Numbered from the stretch's first letter, positions 50,989-60,899 are shown. The stretch is 64,000 nt of DNA from Pseudomonas sp. PDM16 (GCF_014851865.1 NZ_JACVAM010000008.1:153373-217372); one strand, 5' to 3'. The notes: generated by a model from the letters alone, not told the origin. Numbers and translations are program-made.

Positions 50989-51996
50989 ATGCTTCGCCAA
51001 GCGCTTGCCCGCTTCCCACGCTTCGAACTGATTCCGACCTCCACGCCTCTGGAGCACCTGCCGCGTCTGTCGCAGCACCTGGGGCGAAACATCTGGGTCA
51101 AGCGCGACGATCTCACGCCCATGGCGTTCGGCGGCAACAAGTTGCGCAAGCTGGAGTTCCTGGCCGCCGACGCATTGGTCCAGGGGGCCGATGTGCTGGT
51201 CACGGCAGGTGCCATCCAATCGAATCACGTACGCCAGACTGCCGCCGTGGCCGCTCGGCTCGGTCTCCGATGCCTGGCGCTGCTGGAAAACCCCATCGGC
51301 ACCCGTGATGGCAATTATCTGAGTAACGGCAATCGCTTGTTGCTGGATCTGTTTGGTGCCGAAGTCGAACTGGTGCCCAATCTCGACGATGCCGACGAGC
51401 AGCTGGCCGCCGCGTGTGATCGCTTGCGTGCCGCTGGGCACTCGCCATACCTGGTTCCGATTGGTGGCTCCAATGCGCTCGGTGCACTTGGTTATGTACG
51501 TGCCGGCCTTGAGCTGGCCGAACAGATGGAGTCGAGCGGCCAGCAGTTCGCGGCGGTGGTGCTGGCCTCCGGTAGTGCGGGTACCCACAGTGGTATTGCC
51601 CTGGCGCTGGAGCATGCACGGCCGGGCACACGGCTGGTGGGAGTTACCGTGTCACGTCCGGACGAGACCCAGCGACCGAAGGTGGATGGACTGCTGCAGC
51701 GTACTGCCCAGTTGCTGGGAATGAACGTACCGGCCACTCTGCGCATCGAACTCTGGGATCGCTATTTCGCTCCTCGCTACGGCGAACCAAACGCCGGCAC
51801 GCTGGAGGCGATACGCCTGCTGGCAGGGTATGAAGGCCTGCTGCTGGACCCGGTCTATACGGGCAAGGCCTTCGCTGGCCTTCTGGACGGTATTGCGTCG
51901 GGGCAATTCCCCGGCAGAGAGCCGTTGCTATTCCTCCACACCGGCGGTGCTCCAGCCCTGTTCGCCTATCATCCAGCGGAGCAGTTGAATGATTAA
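50989..51996 (+). CDS. dcyD: D-cysteine desulfhydrase (ACC deaminase family)
   Basis: A PLP enzyme breaking D-cysteine into pyruvate, ammonia and sulfide. The 335-residue protein has the PLP lysine at Lys51 in FGGNKLRKLEF, the nearby AGAIQSNHVRQTAA motif, the phosphate-binding SGSAGTHSG and the C-terminal FLHTGGAPALFAY. It precedes a cystine ABC transporter, the same pairing as dcyD with the fliY/tcy genes in E. coli, which supports D-cysteine over ACC as substrate. A 96-bp AT-rich gap separates it from tcyJ. Confidence 0.9.
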   Translation: MLRQALARFPRFELIPTSTPLEHLPRLSQHLGRNIWVKRDDLTPMAFGGNKLRKLEFLAADALVQGADVLVTAGAIQSNHVRQTAAVAARLGLRCLALLENPIGTRDGNYLSNGNRLLLDLFGAEVELVPNLDDADEQLAAACDRLRAAGHSPYLVPIGGSNALGALGYVRAGLELAEQMESSGQQFAAVVLASGSAGTHSGIALALEHARPGTRLVGVTVSRPDETQRPKVDGLLQRTAQLLGMNVPATLRIELWDRYFAPRYGEPNAGTLEAIRLLAGYEGLLLDPVYTGKAFAGLLDGIASGQFPGREPLLFLHTGGAPALFAYHPAEQLND

Positions 51997-52070
51997 TTTT
52001 TAATTAATGAATAAGAATGTAATTTTTAATTATTTTATCGAATAAATAAATGCTCATAGAGTCGCCTGCT
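51992..52070. promoter_or_regulatory. AT-rich intergenic promoter region ahead of tcyJ
   Basis: About 80 bp of very AT-rich sequence in a GC-rich window, starting with ATTAATT-TTT-AATTAAT (51992-52008), which covers the dcyD stop. Such stretches are usual in sulfur-starvation (CysB-type) promoters; no exact CysB site can be named. Confidence 0.4.
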
Positions 52071-52092
52071 ACTAACCCCAGAGAGGCTTGCC

Positions 52093-52890
52093 ATGACATT
52101 CACCACGCTGCGTCGCCAATTCCTCCTCGGTAGCCTGAGCCTCCTGCTCGGCGCCAGTCTGGCCACTCCCGGCTTCGCTGCCGACCTGCTGGATGAGATC
52201 AAGGCCAGGGGCTCGATCAAGGTCGGCCTGGAAGGCACCTACCCACCCTTCAATTATCAAGATGAGAGCGGCAAGCTCACAGGGTTTGAAGTGGAGCTGG
52301 CTGAAGCCCTGGCCAAGGAGCTGGGCGTCAGCGCCGAGTTCCAGCCGACCAAGTGGGACGGCATCCTCGCCGCCTTGGAGTCCAAGCGCCTGGATGTGGT
52401 GATCAACCAGGTGACCATCTCCGACGAGCGCAAGAAGAAGTACGACTTCTCAACTCCCTACACCGTTTCCGGCATCCAGGCCCTGACCCGCAAGGCTGAC
52501 GGCGACAGTATCAAGAGCGCTGCCGACCTGGCCGGCAAGAAAGTCGGTGTGGGCCTCGGCACCAACTACGAACAGTGGCTGAAGGAAAACGTGCCGCAGG
52601 CCGACATACGCACCTACGATGACGATCCGACCAAGTTCCAGGACCTCAACGTCGGTCGTATCGACGTGATCCTGGTGGATCGCCTGGCCGCCTTCGAGAT
52701 GGTTGAGAAAACCGGTGGTCGCCTGGCCGTGGCCGGCGACGCCTTCTCCCGCCAGGAGTCCGGCGTGGCCTTGCGCAAGGACAATTCCGAGCTGCTGGCT
52801 GCCATCGACAAGGCGCTGGCCAAATTGAAAGCCGACGGCACTCTCAAGCAACTGTCCGAGAAATGGTTCAAGGCTGACGTCACTCAATGA
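52093..52890 (+). CDS. tcyJ: L-cystine ABC transporter, periplasmic binding protein
   Basis: A 265-residue exported binding protein with signal peptide (1-31, ending GFA-AD). The SBP_bac_3 domain is clear from IKVGLEGTYPPFNYQDESGK, GFEVELAEALAKELG and VVINQVTISDERKKKYDFS. It equals E. coli FliY/TcyJ (266) in length and in having a dcyD gene before it and permease and ATPase genes after. The tcyL start overlaps its stop by 4 bp (ATGA). Confidence 0.92.
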   Translation: MTFTTLRRQFLLGSLSLLLGASLATPGFAADLLDEIKARGSIKVGLEGTYPPFNYQDESGKLTGFEVELAEALAKELGVSAEFQPTKWDGILAALESKRLDVVINQVTISDERKKKYDFSTPYTVSGIQALTRKADGDSIKSAADLAGKKVGVGLGTNYEQWLKENVPQADIRTYDDDPTKFQDLNVGRIDVILVDRLAAFEMVEKTGGRLAVAGDAFSRQESGVALRKDNSELLAAIDKALAKLKADGTLKQLSEKWFKADVTQ

Positions 52891-53555
52891 TCGAAAGCAG
52901 CCTGCAGCTCGCCCTGGACTCGCTGCCTTTTCTGCTCAAGGGCGCGCTGTGGACCGTGGTGCTCAGCCTGGGCGGGATGTTCTTCGGCCTGTTGCTGGGC
53001 TTCGGCCTGGCCCTGCTGCGGCTCTATGCCTACTGGCCGCTGCAGTGGCTGGCGCGGATCTACGTATCGTTCTTCCGTGGCACGCCGCTGCTGGTCCAGC
53101 TGTTCATGATCTATTACGGCCTGCCCCAGCTGGGCATCCAGCTGGAGCCGCTGACTGCCGCCCTGATCGGTTTTTCGCTGAACATGGGGGCCTATACATC
53201 TGAAATTTTGCGCGCCGCCATCGCCTCCATCGACCGTGGTCAGTGGGAAGCGGCGGCTAGCATTGGCATGGGTCGGGCACAAACCCTGTATCGGGCCATC
53301 CTGCCCCAGGCCGCGCGTACCGCGCTGCCGCCGCTGGGCAACAGCTTCATCTCGCTGGTCAAGGACACCGCGCTGGCTGCCACCATCCAGGTGCCGGAGC
53401 TGTTCCGTCAGGCGCAGCTGATCACCGCGCGTACCTTCGAGATCTTCACCATGTACCTGGCTGCAGCACTGATCTACTGGGTGCTGGCCAGCATCCTGGC
53501 GCACTTCCAGGCGCGCCTCGAGGCGCGGGTCAACCGGCACGAGCAGGACTCCTGA
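52887..53555 (+). CDS. tcyL: L-cystine ABC transporter, permease
   Basis: A 222-residue inner-membrane permease of the His/Glu/Gln amino-acid family, with about five helices and the ATPase-contact EAA loop EAAASIGMGRAQTLYRAILPQA. The N terminus FLLKGALWTVVLSLGGMFFG and RGTPLLVQLFMIYYGLPQLG are family hallmarks. Its stop overlaps the tcyN start by one base (TGATG). Confidence 0.93.
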   Translation: MIESSLQLALDSLPFLLKGALWTVVLSLGGMFFGLLLGFGLALLRLYAYWPLQWLARIYVSFFRGTPLLVQLFMIYYGLPQLGIQLEPLTAALIGFSLNMGAYTSEILRAAIASIDRGQWEAAASIGMGRAQTLYRAILPQAARTALPPLGNSFISLVKDTALAATIQVPELFRQAQLITARTFEIFTMYLAAALIYWVLASILAHFQARLEARVNRHEQDS

Positions 53556-54304
53556 TGATTTCCGTCCGCAACCTGAGAAAGGCCTTCAAGGGCCAGGAAG
53601 TACTCAAGGGCATCGACCTGGACGTCTCGCCCGGCGAAGTCGTGGCTATCATCGGCCCCAGTGGCTCGGGCAAGACCACCTTGCTGCGCTGCCTCAATCT
53701 GCTGGAAGAGCCCAGCGGTGGGCAGATTACCGTCGGCAGCATCGCCATCGATGCCGATCAACCGCTCAAGACCCAACAGAGCCTCGTGCGCAAGCTGCGT
53801 CAGCACGTTGGCTTCGTGTTCCAGAACTTCAACCTGTTTCCCCATCGCACCGCCCTGGAGAACGTCATCGAGGGCCCGGTGCAGGTGAAGAAGGAGCCGC
53901 GCGTCCAGGCCATCGAGCATGCCCGTGCGCTGCTGGCCAAGGTCGGCCTGGCTGGCAAGGAAGACGCCTACCCGAAGCGCCTCTCTGGTGGCCAACAGCA
54001 GCGCGTGGCTATCGCCCGCGCCCTGGCGATGCAGCCGGACGTGATTCTGTTCGACGAGCCCACCTCGGCGCTCGACCCCGAGCTGGTCGGTGAGGTGCTG
54101 GCGACCATCCGTGGCCTGGCCGAGGAGAAGCGCACCATGGTCATCGTCACCCACGAGATGGGTTTCGCCCGCGACGTGGCCAACCGGGCGATCTTCATCG
54201 ACCAGGGGGTGATCGTCGAACAGGGTGAGGCCAGGGCTCTGTTCAGTGCACCCAAGGAGGAGCGCACCCGCCAGTTCCTTGGCAAATTCCTTGGCCTGGA
54301 CTGA
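53555..54304 (+). CDS. tcyN: L-cystine ABC transporter, ATP-binding protein
   Basis: A 249-residue ATPase of the polar amino-acid transport group. Walker A is GPSGSGKTT, the Q-loop is VFQNFNLFPH, the signature is LSGGQQQRVAIARAL, and Walker B with the catalytic Glu is ILFDEPTSALDPE; the switch His lies in VTHEMGFARDVA. It completes the tcyJLN operon. Confidence 0.94.
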   Translation: MISVRNLRKAFKGQEVLKGIDLDVSPGEVVAIIGPSGSGKTTLLRCLNLLEEPSGGQITVGSIAIDADQPLKTQQSLVRKLRQHVGFVFQNFNLFPHRTALENVIEGPVQVKKEPRVQAIEHARALLAKVGLAGKEDAYPKRLSGGQQQRVAIARALAMQPDVILFDEPTSALDPELVGEVLATIRGLAEEKRTMVIVTHEMGFARDVANRAIFIDQGVIVEQGEARALFSAPKEERTRQFLGKFLGLD

Positions 54305-54438
54305 GGCTCGCCAGCTCCTTCGAATACGCTTTTCTATCAGGTCGCACCGGGTGCGCGCTGGTGCCAGACGATTTTTTCTGTGAGCTCTTGGTTACCGCAG
54401 TTTCGCCCCAAACTGTGACGCACCACGCCGAGGTTCCC

Positions 54439-57075
54439 ATGACTGCGCCAGCCTCCACACCTCCCGCTTCACAGGTTCATCCTCGTCGCCTTGCCTGGCT
54501 TGATCGCATCAGCGCCTACCGACAGCCCATCGGCCTCGCCCTTGGCCTGGGGCTGTTCGTCCTTGCCCTGGTGGCCTGTAAGCACCTGCTCGACGAACTC
54601 GACCCCGGTACTCTGCGCGCCGCTCTGCAGAACGTGCCGTCGAGCGCCTTGGTCGGAGCCTTGGTGGCCACCCTAGCCGGCTTCGTGGTGCTGCTCGGCT
54701 ACGAATGGTCGGCCAGTCGCTACGCCGGTGTGCGCCTGCCCGTCGCCAGCCTCGCTCTGGGCGGCTTCAGCGCTTTCGCCATCGGCAACGCGGTCGGTCT
54801 GTCGATGCTTTCTGGTGGTTCGGTGCGCTATCGCCTCTATACCCGTCAGGGTCTCGGCGCAGGCGAAGTGACGCGTATGACTCTGTTCGCCAGTCTGTCG
54901 CTCGGCTGTGCGCTGCCGCTGCTGGCCGCCCTGGCGATGCTCAGCGACCTGCCCGACGCCGCGCTGGCGTTGCGCCTGCCGACCAGCGCGCTGGCCGCCA
55001 TCGCCGTGCTGGTGCTGCTCGGCTATGCCGTCGCCACGGTGCTGATCCAGCGCCACCGCCTGCCCGAGCAACCGCAGGCGGACAATCTGCTGGTGCAGTT
55101 CGGCCGTCGCACTCTGCGCTTGCCGAGCTGGCGTCTGAGCGGCCTGCAGCTGCTGATCACCGGGCTGGACGTGGCCATCGCGGCGTCCGTGCTCTACCTG
55201 TTGCTACCGGACGCCCCGTCATTCGGCGCCTTCCTGCTGGTCTACCTGCTGGCCCTGGCGGCCGGGGTGCTCAGCCATGTGCCTGGCGGTGTCGGCGTGT
55301 TCGAAGCGGTGATGCTTGCCGCGTTCAGCGGCCAGATCGACCCTGCGCCACTGGCCGCTGCGTTGCTGCTGTATCGACTGATCTACGTGGTGCTGCCGAT
55401 GCTGGTGGCATGCGTGGTGCTGCTGGCGGTAGAAACGCGGCGCATGCTTGCCAGCAGCCAGACCATCCGCGTCGCCTCAGGGCTTGGCGCGCCAGTGCTG
55501 GCGCTGCTGGTGTTCATTTCCGGAGTGGTATTGCTGTTCTCCGGTGCTACGCCGGCGGTCGATGTTCGGCTCGAACACCTGGGCTTTCTCATCCCCCATC
55601 GGCTGATCGATGCGTCGCACCTCGGTGCCAGCCTCGTCGGCGTGCTCTGTCTGCTGCTCGCCCAAGGGCTGCGCCGTCGTCTATCGGCCGCCTGGGCGCT
55701 GACCCTGGTGCTGCTGCTGGTCGGTGCGCTGCTGTCGCTGCTCAAGGGTTTCGACTGGGAGGAGGCGAGCTTGCTGACCCTCACCGCCAGCTTGCTCGCG
55801 GTATTCCGCAAGTCCTTCTACCGCCCCAGCCGCCTGCTCGAACTGCCGTTTTCCTGGCTCTACCTGGCGGTAGCCGCCTCGGTACTCGCGGCATCGATCT
55901 GGCTGCTGTTGTTCGCCTTCCAGGACGTGCCCTACGAACACGAGCTGTGGTGGCAGTTCGCGCTCGATGCCGAAGCTCCACGCGCCCTTCGCGCCGCGCT
56001 CGGTAGCGCACTGCTGCTCGCTGTGCTGGCGCTGGCCTGGCTGCTGCGTGCCGTACCACCGGCCATTGCATCGCCGAGCCCGGCTGAACTGGAGCGCGCC
56101 GCCAGCATCTTGCGCCGCTCCGACCAGCCCGACGGCGGTCTGGCGCTGACCGGCGACAAGGCACTGCTGTTCCAGGCCGACGAGCAGGGCGACGAGGCGT
56201 TCCTGATGTACTCGCGCCGTGGCCGCAGCATGGTCGCGCTGTTCGACCCGGTTGGCCCGACGCGCCAGCGCGCCGAGCTGATCTGGCGATTCCGCGATCT
56301 CTGCGACCTCCACCATGCCCGCCCGGTGTTCTACCAGGTGCGCGCGGAGAGCCTGCCGTTCTACATGGACATCGGTCTCACCGCGATCAAGCTCGGCGAG
56401 GAGGCTCGCGTCGACCTTACGCGCTTCGACCTCGAAGCCAAGGGCAAGGAGATGAAGGACCTGCGCTACACCTGGAATCGTGGCCAGCGCGACGGTCTGG
56501 AGTTGCGCATCTACCCACGCGGTGAAGCGCCGATGGAGGAGCTGCAGCCGATCTCCGACGCCTGGCTGCTGGGCAAGAACGTGCGCGAGAAGGGCTTCTC
56601 ACTTGGCCGTTTCAGCACCGATTACCTCGGGCATTTCCGCATCGCCGTGGTGCGTTTCCAGGGCAAGGCGGTGGCCTTCGCCAACCTGCTGGAGACTGAC
56701 GGTCGCGAACTGGCCAGTCTCGACCTGATGCGCTCGGCGCCGGACGCGCCGAAGCTGACCATGGAATTCCTCATGCTCGGCCTGATCCTGCATTTCAAGA
56801 GTGAGGGCTACCAGCGCTTCAGTCTCGGCATGGTGCCGCTTTCCGGCCTGCAACCGCGACGTGGCGCCCCGATGACTCAGCGCCTAGGCTCGCTGGTGTT
56901 CCGCCGCGGAGAGCAGCTCTACAACTTTCAGGGCCTGCGTCGTTTCAAGGACAAGTTCCAGCCTGACTGGGAACCCCGCTACATGGCCGTTCCTGCCGGG
57001 CTAGACCCCCTGGTAGCGCTGGCCGACACCGCTGCCCTGATCGCCGGCGGCCTGACCGGACTGGTGAAACGATGA
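54439..57075 (+). CDS. mprF: Aminoacyl-phosphatidylglycerol synthase/flippase
   Basis: An 878-residue inner-membrane enzyme adding an amino acid from charged tRNA to phosphatidylglycerol, lowering surface negative charge. The N-terminal 500 residues hold about 14 membrane helices (flippase part: GNAVGLSMLSGGSVRYRLYTR, HVPGGVGVFEAVMLAAFSG). The cytosolic DUF2156 synthase domain runs from about 560 to 850 (EQGDEAFLMYSRRGRSMVALFDPVG; QLYNFQGLRRFKDKFQPDWEPRY). The start has GAGG 5 nt before. The overlapping virJ-like gene matches P. aeruginosa PA0920-PA0919, where the product is alanyl-PG; alanine is therefore the likely amino acid here by synteny. Confidence 0.93.
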   Translation: MTAPASTPPASQVHPRRLAWLDRISAYRQPIGLALGLGLFVLALVACKHLLDELDPGTLRAALQNVPSSALVGALVATLAGFVVLLGYEWSASRYAGVRLPVASLALGGFSAFAIGNAVGLSMLSGGSVRYRLYTRQGLGAGEVTRMTLFASLSLGCALPLLAALAMLSDLPDAALALRLPTSALAAIAVLVLLGYAVATVLIQRHRLPEQPQADNLLVQFGRRTLRLPSWRLSGLQLLITGLDVAIAASVLYLLLPDAPSFGAFLLVYLLALAAGVLSHVPGGVGVFEAVMLAAFSGQIDPAPLAAALLLYRLIYVVLPMLVACVVLLAVETRRMLASSQTIRVASGLGAPVLALLVFISGVVLLFSGATPAVDVRLEHLGFLIPHRLIDASHLGASLVGVLCLLLAQGLRRRLSAAWALTLVLLLVGALLSLLKGFDWEEASLLTLTASLLAVFRKSFYRPSRLLELPFSWLYLAVAASVLAASIWLLLFAFQDVPYEHELWWQFALDAEAPRALRAALGSALLLAVLALAWLLRAVPPAIASPSPAELERAASILRRSDQPDGGLALTGDKALLFQADEQGDEAFLMYSRRGRSMVALFDPVGPTRQRAELIWRFRDLCDLHHARPVFYQVRAESLPFYMDIGLTAIKLGEEARVDLTRFDLEAKGKEMKDLRYTWNRGQRDGLELRIYPRGEAPMEELQPISDAWLLGKNVREKGFSLGRFSTDYLGHFRIAVVRFQGKAVAFANLLETDGRELASLDLMRSAPDAPKLTMEFLMLGLILHFKSEGYQRFSLGMVPLSGLQPRRGAPMTQRLGSLVFRRGEQLYNFQGLRRFKDKFQPDWEPRYMAVPAGLDPLVALADTAALIAGGLTGLVKR

Positions 57076-58337
57076 AACGCACCCTGCTGATCGCCTTGCC
57101 CATGCTCGTCCTCCTCGCGCTCGCAGGTGGCGGCGTTTGGTACTACGGCCAATACCGCGCGGTGCAGCAGAGTCTGCCTCTGGCCAGCGGCGGCGAGCTG
57201 AGCATCAGCTTGCCCGCCGGGCGCCCGCCGCATCGCGTGTTGCTCGCCCTTCCCGCCGACCAGTTGTACAGCACCGAGGAGCTGGCTGAGCTGGCCGAAG
57301 CCGGGCATACCCGCATTGCCCAGTACGCCATCGCGAACAATGCCAGCTGCGAATCCCAGCGGCAGCGCCTCGACCAGGCGCTGGAGCAGCTCGGCGGCGC
57401 CGACCTGGTGGCCGGCAGCGGCCCGGGAGCGGTACTGGCCTGGCGCTGGCTGGCTAGCCAGCCGAGCGACCAGGCCAAAGCGCTCTCGGTCGACTTCAAT
57501 ATGAAGCACCCCGACTGCAATGCCGTGCTGCCCCAGGAGTTGCAGCACGGCCACTGGCGGGTAGCCTGGAATAACAATCCGGACGACATCAGCGCACGCT
57601 TCGTGCGTGGTCAGCCCAACACCGAGACGCTGATCGGCGACTATGCCACTTCGCTCAAGGACCTGCTCCATGCCCAGCTCCTGCGTACCCTGCAGGCTAG
57701 CCCGGAGGCGCTGCCGGTGGTCGAAGTGAAGGCGGCCAAGCCGAGCGATACCGTGACCCTGTTCTATTCCGGCGACGGCGGCTGGCGCGACCTCGATCGT
57801 GATGTGGCCGCGGAGATGGCCAAGCGTGGCTATTCAGTGGTGGGTATCGATTCGCTGCGTTACTTCTGGCAGCACAAGAGTCCGCAGCAGGGGGCGGCCG
57901 ATCTCTCCTCCCTGATGCAGCGCTATCGTGAGCGCTGGGGCGGCACACGCTTCGTTCTGATCGGTTATTCCTTCGGCGCGGATGTATTGCCGGCCTTCTA
58001 CAACCTCCTGGACGATGATGCGAAGCGTCAGGTCAGCAGCATCGTCCTGCTGGCTCCAGCTCGCAGCGCCAGCTTCGAGATCGAGGTCGGCGGCTGGTTC
58101 GGCAAGGACGGCAAGGAAGCGCCCACTGGCCCCGAACTGATGAAGCTGCCGGCGGCAAAGGTACTTTGCGTCTATGGCGCGCAGGAAAACGCGGAAAGCG
58201 GATGCACCCTGCCGGGAATGCCTGGCGAGAAGCTCCAGCTGCCCGGGGGGCATCACTACGATGGCGACTATCCGCGGCTGGCTGAGCTATTGCTAAAAGC
58301 GATCAGTCAGAGATTGCCACTCAGCCCAAAGCCCTGA
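57072..58337 (+). CDS. AcvB/VirJ-family hydrolase, aminoacyl-PG hydrolase candidate
   Basis: A 421-residue exported protein with an N-terminal anchor helix (4-22) and a periplasmic alpha/beta-hydrolase of the VirJ family. The C-terminal half has the nucleophile elbow LIGYSFGADVLPAF (GxSxG), the strand TLFYSGDGGWRDLDRDVA and a late His in GGHHYDGDY. The ATG overlaps the mprF stop by 4 bp. The P. aeruginosa homologue (PA0919) hydrolyses alanyl-PG, so the two genes probably set the level of modified lipid together. Confidence 0.9.
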   Translation: MKRTLLIALPMLVLLALAGGGVWYYGQYRAVQQSLPLASGGELSISLPAGRPPHRVLLALPADQLYSTEELAELAEAGHTRIAQYAIANNASCESQRQRLDQALEQLGGADLVAGSGPGAVLAWRWLASQPSDQAKALSVDFNMKHPDCNAVLPQELQHGHWRVAWNNNPDDISARFVRGQPNTETLIGDYATSLKDLLHAQLLRTLQASPEALPVVEVKAAKPSDTVTLFYSGDGGWRDLDRDVAAEMAKRGYSVVGIDSLRYFWQHKSPQQGAADLSSLMQRYRERWGGTRFVLIGYSFGADVLPAFYNLLDDDAKRQVSSIVLLAPARSASFEIEVGGWFGKDGKEAPTGPELMKLPAAKVLCVYGAQENAESGCTLPGMPGEKLQLPGGHHYDGDYPRLAELLLKAISQRLPLSPKP

Positions 58338-58413
58338 AATATTCAGCAATGTTTAAGCTTCGCCATTCGATAATATCCCTACAGGGCTAAAGGCCATTGA
58401 CTGGGAGAACGTG

Positions 58414-58962
58414 ATGAGCTGGAAGAATACCGAACAACGCTATGGCAACTGGTCTATCGCATTGCACTGGCTGATGCTGCTGCTGATCGCGGCTGTTTAT
58501 GCCTGTATCGAGCTCAAGGGCAACTTTCCCAAGGGTAGCGAGCCTCGCGAGCTGCTCAAGCAGTGGCACTTCATGCTCGGTCTGGGCGTATTCGCCCTGG
58601 TCTGGCTGCGTCTTCTGGCGCGCGTGACCGCACCGACGCCGAAGATAGTGCCGGCCATCCCCGCCTGGCAGGCGATACCCGCCAAGCTGATGCACCTGGC
58701 CTTGTACGCTCTGATGATCGGTGCTCCGCTGGCCGGTTGGCTGATCCTCAGTGCCGCCGGAAAACCGATTCCCTTCTTCGGTCTGGAGCTGCCTCCGCTG
58801 ATCGAAAAGAATCCGGAGCTGGCAGGGCAGATCAAGGAGCTGCATGAGCTGGCCGGTACTGCCGGCTACTGGCTGATTGGACTGCACGCGATAGCTGCGC
58901 TGTTCCATCACTACATCAGCCGCGACAACACCCTGATACGTATGCTGCCAAAGCGGAGCTAG
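58414..58962 (+). CDS. Cytochrome b561 family protein
   Basis: A 182-residue four-helix inner-membrane dihaem cytochrome. Helix-borne His residues are seen in ALHWLMLLLIAAVYACIELKG, QWHFMLGLGVFALVWLRLL, LMHLALYALMIGAPLAGWL and GLHAIAALFHHYIS. It equals E. coli CybB-type proteins in size. ATG 58414 has GGGAG 6 nt before it. Predicted to move electrons from quinol; the partner is unknown. GATAAT around 58370 may be a -10 box. Confidence 0.9.
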   Translation: MSWKNTEQRYGNWSIALHWLMLLLIAAVYACIELKGNFPKGSEPRELLKQWHFMLGLGVFALVWLRLLARVTAPTPKIVPAIPAWQAIPAKLMHLALYALMIGAPLAGWLILSAAGKPIPFFGLELPPLIEKNPELAGQIKELHELAGTAGYWLIGLHAIAALFHHYISRDNTLIRMLPKRS

Positions 58963-58972
58963 TCCAGTATGG

Positions 58973-58996
58973 AAGCGGCGCCCTTGGGCGCCGTTT
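58973..58996. terminator. Hairpin terminator between cytochrome b561 and kup
   Basis: Stem CGGCGCCC-TT-GGGCGCCG with GAA before and TTT after, between two convergent genes. Short T-run, so moderate strength. Confidence 0.7.
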
Positions 58997-59000
58997 CTCG

Positions 59001-60899
59001 TCAGATCTCCACCTGGGTCCCCAGCTCGATCACCCGGTTCAGCGGTAGCTTGAAGAAACGCAGGTTGCTGTTGGCGTTACGCAGCAAGAAGGCAAACAAC
59101 GCCTCGCGCCAGCGCGCCATGCCGAAACGCTTGCTGGCGATCACCGTCTCACGGCTGAGGAACCAAGTGGTGCTCATCGGGCTGAAGTCCAGATCATCCA
59201 GATGGCACAGGCGTAGCGCCTCTGGCACGTCAGGCTCTTCCATGAAGCCGAAATGCAGGATCACCCGGAAGAAGCCATCCCCATAGGCCTCCACCTCGAA
59301 GCGCCGCTCCGGTGCCAGGCGTGGCTCGTCCTCGCTGACCACGGTCAGCAGCACCACCTGCTCATGCAGTACCTGGTTATGCAGCAGGTTGTGCAGCAGC
59401 GCATGGGGCACGGCATCCGAGCGCGCGGTGAGAAACACCGCCGTGCCCTTGACCCGATGCGGCGGCTGGCCGCGAATGCTGGAGATGAAGATCGGCAGCG
59501 GCAGGGCGTTGTCGTCCAGGCGCTCCACCAGCAGGTGGCGGCCGCGCTTCCAGGTGGTCATCAAGGCGAACACCGCCAGCCCGGCGATCACCGGGAAGGC
59601 ACCTCCCTGGACGATCTTCGGCACATTGGCAGCGAAGAACAGCGCATCCACCAAGAAGAACGCCAGCAGCAGCGGAATGGCGATCCAGCGCGGAGCCCTC
59701 CACAACAGCAAGACCACGGCGGCCGACAGCAGCGTGGTGATCAACATGGTGCCAGTCACCGCCACGCCGTAGGCCGCGGCCAGCGCATCGGACGACTCGA
59801 AGCCCAGCACCAGCAGCACCACGGCGATCATCAGTGCCCAGTTCACCGCTGGAATATAGATCTGCCCCTGTTCCGAATCCGAAGTGTGCTGGACATGCAT
59901 GCGTGGGATATAGCCAAGCTGGATGGCCTGCCGAGTCAGCGAGAAGGCTCCGGAAATCACCGCCTGGGAAGCGATGATGGTGGCGAAGGTGGCCAGCCCC
60001 ACCAGCGGCAGCAGCGCCCAGCCCGGTGCCAATAAATAGAAGGGATTACGCGCCGCCGCCGGGTTCTCCAGCAGCATCGCGCCCTGACCGAAGTAATTCA
60101 GCACCAGAGCCGGCAGCACCAGCAGGAACCAAGCCCGGGCAATTGGCTGGCGACCAAAGTGCCCCATGTCCGCATACAGCGCCTCGGCGCCGGTCAGCGC
60201 CAGCACCACCGCGCCGAGAATCGCCACGCCGATACCCGGATGGGCGATGAAGAAGTGGATGCACCAGTACGGATTGAGCGCCTGCAGCACCTGCGGCTGG
60301 TGCACGATGCCGTAGAGCCCAAGTGCCGCCAGGCAACCGAACCAGGCCAGCATCACCGGTCCGAACAGAATGCCGATACGCGCCGTGCCGTGCTTCTGGA
60401 TCAGGAACAGGCCCACCAGCAGGATCAGCGCCAACGGCACCACCCAATGCTCCAGCCCGTCGAAGGCGATCTCCAGGCCCTCCACCGCCGACAGCACCGA
60501 GATGGCCGGGGTGATCATGCTATCGCCATAGAACAGCCCTGCACCGAACAAGCCCAGCAGCACCAGCACCATGCGCAGTCGTGGATGACTGGCGGCGGCA
60601 CGGCTGGCCAGGGCCGTCAGCGCCATCACCCCGCCTTCGCCCTGGTTGTCCGCACGCAACACGAACAGCACGTACTTGATCGACACCACCCAGATCAGCG
60701 ACCAGAAGATCAGCGACAGCACGCCGAGCACGCCTTCGGGGTTGACCTGAACCCCGTAGCCGCCGTTGAACACCTCCTTGAGGGTGTACAACGGGCTGGT
60801 GCCGATATCGCCGTAGACCACACCGACCGCACCGATCAGAAGGCCGATGGAGGAGGAGGGGTGGGAGGGTTTGGCTTGATCGGCAACAACTTCGGTCAT
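59001..60899 (-). CDS. kup: Kup-type low-affinity potassium uptake protein
   Basis: A 632-residue K+/H+ symporter of the KUP/HAK/KT family with about 12 helices and a long cytosolic C terminus (from about 440). Family signatures: GVVYGDIGTSPLYTLKEVF, YGDSMITPAISVLSAVEGL, GTARIGILFGPVMLAWFG and the C-terminal VFLTARSDAVPHALLHNLLH. The start at 60899 has GGAG upstream. It matches P. aeruginosa PA0917 in length and position. Confidence 0.95.
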   Translation of the reverse strand: MTEVVADQAKPSHPSSSIGLLIGAVGVVYGDIGTSPLYTLKEVFNGGYGVQVNPEGVLGVLSLIFWSLIWVVSIKYVLFVLRADNQGEGGVMALTALASRAAASHPRLRMVLVLLGLFGAGLFYGDSMITPAISVLSAVEGLEIAFDGLEHWVVPLALILLVGLFLIQKHGTARIGILFGPVMLAWFGCLAALGLYGIVHQPQVLQALNPYWCIHFFIAHPGIGVAILGAVVLALTGAEALYADMGHFGRQPIARAWFLLVLPALVLNYFGQGAMLLENPAAARNPFYLLAPGWALLPLVGLATFATIIASQAVISGAFSLTRQAIQLGYIPRMHVQHTSDSEQGQIYIPAVNWALMIAVVLLVLGFESSDALAAAYGVAVTGTMLITTLLSAAVVLLLWRAPRWIAIPLLLAFFLVDALFFAANVPKIVQGGAFPVIAGLAVFALMTTWKRGRHLLVERLDDNALPLPIFISSIRGQPPHRVKGTAVFLTARSDAVPHALLHNLLHNQVLHEQVVLLTVVSEDEPRLAPERRFEVEAYGDGFFRVILHFGFMEEPDVPEALRLCHLDDLDFSPMSTTWFLSRETVIASKRFGMARWREALFAFLLRNANSNLRFFKLPLNRVIELGTQVEI

